Assembly: GCA_001781445.1 (NCBI GenBank)
Contig: MFLB01000045.1
Location: 12,885 to 18,920 of the forward strand
DNA length: 6,036 nt
From: Candidatus Kaiserbacteria bacterium RIFCSPHIGHO2_01_FULL_58_22
GTDB taxonomy: Bacteria > Patescibacteriota > Minisyncoccia > Phycocordibacterales > UBA2100
Reading direction: 5' to 3'
The position numbers were made by a program, and so were the translations under genes. This document shows, piece by piece, positions 5,511 through 6,036 of the stretch. Numbering within the stretch: position 1 is the stretch's first letter; each line of letters begins with the position of its first letter. Under the pieces are notes generated by a model. That model worked only from the letters and a program-made list of their open reading frames with translations, was not told where the DNA came from and did not search any database.

Positions 5511-5713
5511 GTGTTCTCGCGCCCGGACTATCCTGCCTACGCTACCATTACAGTCTGCAGGGAAGCCTTACCGTGCGCCTCTACTAATTGATAATCGCCT
5601 TTACAGCGTCCGCACAATATATATGACTGAAGCTTGCCGTGCAAGGACATGAAAAAATCAGACCCCAGGAGGAAGCCTGAATCGTCTTCAGCGCGTGAAT
5701 GAGAAATTCGAGC

Positions 5714-5719
5714 TATAAT
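5714..5719 (+). promoter_or_regulatory. Candidate -10 box for the MBL-fold gene
   Basis: A perfect TATAAT lies 53 nt upstream of the MBL ATG. No good -35 exists at 16-18 bp, so it would be a weak or -10-dependent promoter. The expected transcription start is near 5726, which is the A of an ATG opening a short reading frame. Nothing else in the 262-nt rpsA/MBL gap looks like an RNA gene or a terminator. Confidence 0.4.
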
Positions 5720-5725
5720 GCCTCC

Positions 5726-5776
5726 ATGGATGTTGTGTTTTTCTGTAAACTGTCAACTGTCAACTGTAAACTATGA
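5726..5776 (+). CDS. Possible 16-codon upstream ORF overlapping the MBL start
   Basis: The frame reads MDVVFFCKLSTVNCKL and then TGA. Its stop overlaps the MBL start as ATGA (5773-5776). Codons 7-16 lie almost wholly within the heptamer array. If transcription starts about 7 nt after TATAAT, this ORF would be leaderless with its ATG at or near +1. It could couple translation to the MBL gene. No homology is recognised and it may be fortuitous. Confidence 0.25.
   Translation: MDVVFFCKLSTVNCKL
5743..5770 (-). repeat. Perfect heptamer array before the MBL-fold gene
   Basis: Four exact units: CTGTAAA, CTGTCAA, CTGTCAA, CTGTAAA. They belong to the same family as 2974-3001, in the same orientation relative to the downstream gene. 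The array ends 2 nt before the ATG at 5773 and fills the place where a Shine-Dalgarno would be. It is the best-preserved CAGTTNA-family array in the window. Confidence 0.85.
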
Positions 5777-6036
5777 TATTGACCTTTCACGAAGGCGCAT
5801 GCATCCGCGCACAAGCGGGCGACACGACGCTCGTATTCGGGCCTGTATCGAAATCGTCAAAACATTTCAAGCCGACGAACTTCGGCGCCGATGTCGCGTT
5901 CATTTCATTCGATCATCCCGACATGAACGGGGCGGAAGAAGCGGGAAGAGGAGATAAGCAGCCTTTCGTTATCTCTGGCCCCGGCGAATACGAGATAAAG
6001 GACATGACTGCCGCGGGATTTCCCGCGGGCTCCGCG
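5773..6036 (+). CDS. MBL-fold (UlaG-like) metallo-hydrolase-like protein, N-terminal part
   Basis: The frame is open for 88 codons to the end of the window, so the gene is partial. It begins MILTFHEGACIRAQAGDTTL and continues with a first beta-hairpin typical of UlaG-like MBL proteins. FGADVAFISFDHPDMNG (37-53) follows in the place of the HxHxDH metal site, then PFVISGPGEYEIKD (64-77), a segment I associate with CPR members of this family. The metal motif is degenerate: at the HxHxDH positions the residues are F, D, H, P, D, M, so the first and last His are missing. Activity is therefore doubtful and a structural or binding role is possible. The start is the ATG directly after the heptamer array, overlapped by the stop of a short upstream frame. 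It is divergent from rpsA. A GC palindrome lies at the window edge. Confidence 0.7.
   Translation, partial: MILTFHEGACIRAQAGDTTLVFGPVSKSSKHFKPTNFGADVAFISFDHPDMNGAEEAGRGDKQPFVISGPGEYEIKDMTAAGFPAGSA
6011..6028. repeat. 18-bp GC palindrome inside the MBL-fold gene
   Basis: CCGCGGGA and TCCCGCGG form perfect 8-bp arms around TT. The element is in frame and encodes residues close to AAGFPAG. It comes right after the conserved GPGEYEI segment and resembles, in position and style, the palindromic inserts in pth and rpsA. The window ends 8 bases later, so its full extent is unknown. Confidence 0.55.

Noticed and set aside
4455..5591. 378-codon plus-strand open frame opposite rpsA
   Set aside because: It is a shadow of the four S1 domains on the other strand, with no motifs of its own and a biased composition.
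5633..5645. Hairpin CTTGC-CGT-GCAAG as a terminator
   Set aside because: The stem is only 5 bp and no T-run follows it on either strand.
5649..5702. 17-codon ORF (MKKSDPRRKPE...) in the rpsA/MBL gap
   Set aside because: It has no ribosome-binding site, no homology, and a length expected by chance.
5667..5718. Perfect AGGAGG followed after 4 nt by a CTG frame of 13 codons ending in TAA
   Set aside because: A CTG start is rare and the frame is tiny. The Shine-Dalgarno match is most likely coincidental, and it lies upstream of the candidate -10 box.

Overview
The window looks like part of a Candidatus Patescibacteria (CPR) genome, most like the Parcubacteria and within them Kaiserbacteria-type lineages. 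The support is the CPR form of ribosomal protein S21 (N-terminus SINAEVQ), a peptidyl-tRNA hydrolase with a short low-complexity insertion, a short four-domain S1 protein, and a UlaG-like MBL-fold protein with a degenerate metal site. Heptamer repeats and GC-rich palindromes inside genes also fit, from memory of such genomes. Several genes end in TGA, so the code is the standard bacterial one and not the UGA=Gly code. Most coding DNA is GC-rich, while the intergenic repeat blocks are AT-rich. The lineage call is an inference from gene style; no search was run.

Layout. The minus strand carries a likely operon, in transcription order: lepB (signal peptidase I), a degenerate histidyl-tRNA-synthetase-like gene, rpsU (S21), ybeY (rRNA endonuclease) and the first 22 codons of ftsA. 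Divergent from lepB on the plus strand are pth (peptidyl-tRNA hydrolase) and, 6 nt later, an AT-richer gene for a SAM-methyltransferase-like protein. This gene converges on rpsA (minus strand, four S1 domains). Divergent from rpsA is the start of an MBL-fold hydrolase-like gene that runs off the window.

How the genes fit together. Most of the set serves translation: ribosomal proteins S21 and S1, rRNA maturation (YbeY), peptidyl-tRNA recycling (Pth) and an aminoacyl-tRNA-synthetase relative. Protein export (LepB) and cell division (FtsA) are the other core roles. The methyltransferase-like gene is the compositional outlier.

The most unusual signal is repeat architecture, not gene content. 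Five gene boundaries carry arrays of 7-bp units of one family (CAGTTNA, or its complement) and one boundary carries a second heptamer family (AATTTCC, or its complement). Several arrays sit directly against start codons where a Shine-Dalgarno sequence would normally be. A second class of GC-rich palindromes lies in frame inside coding regions of rpsA, pth and the MBL gene. The HisRS-like protein appears to have lost its three key catalytic arginines, and the MBL protein two of its metal-binding histidines.
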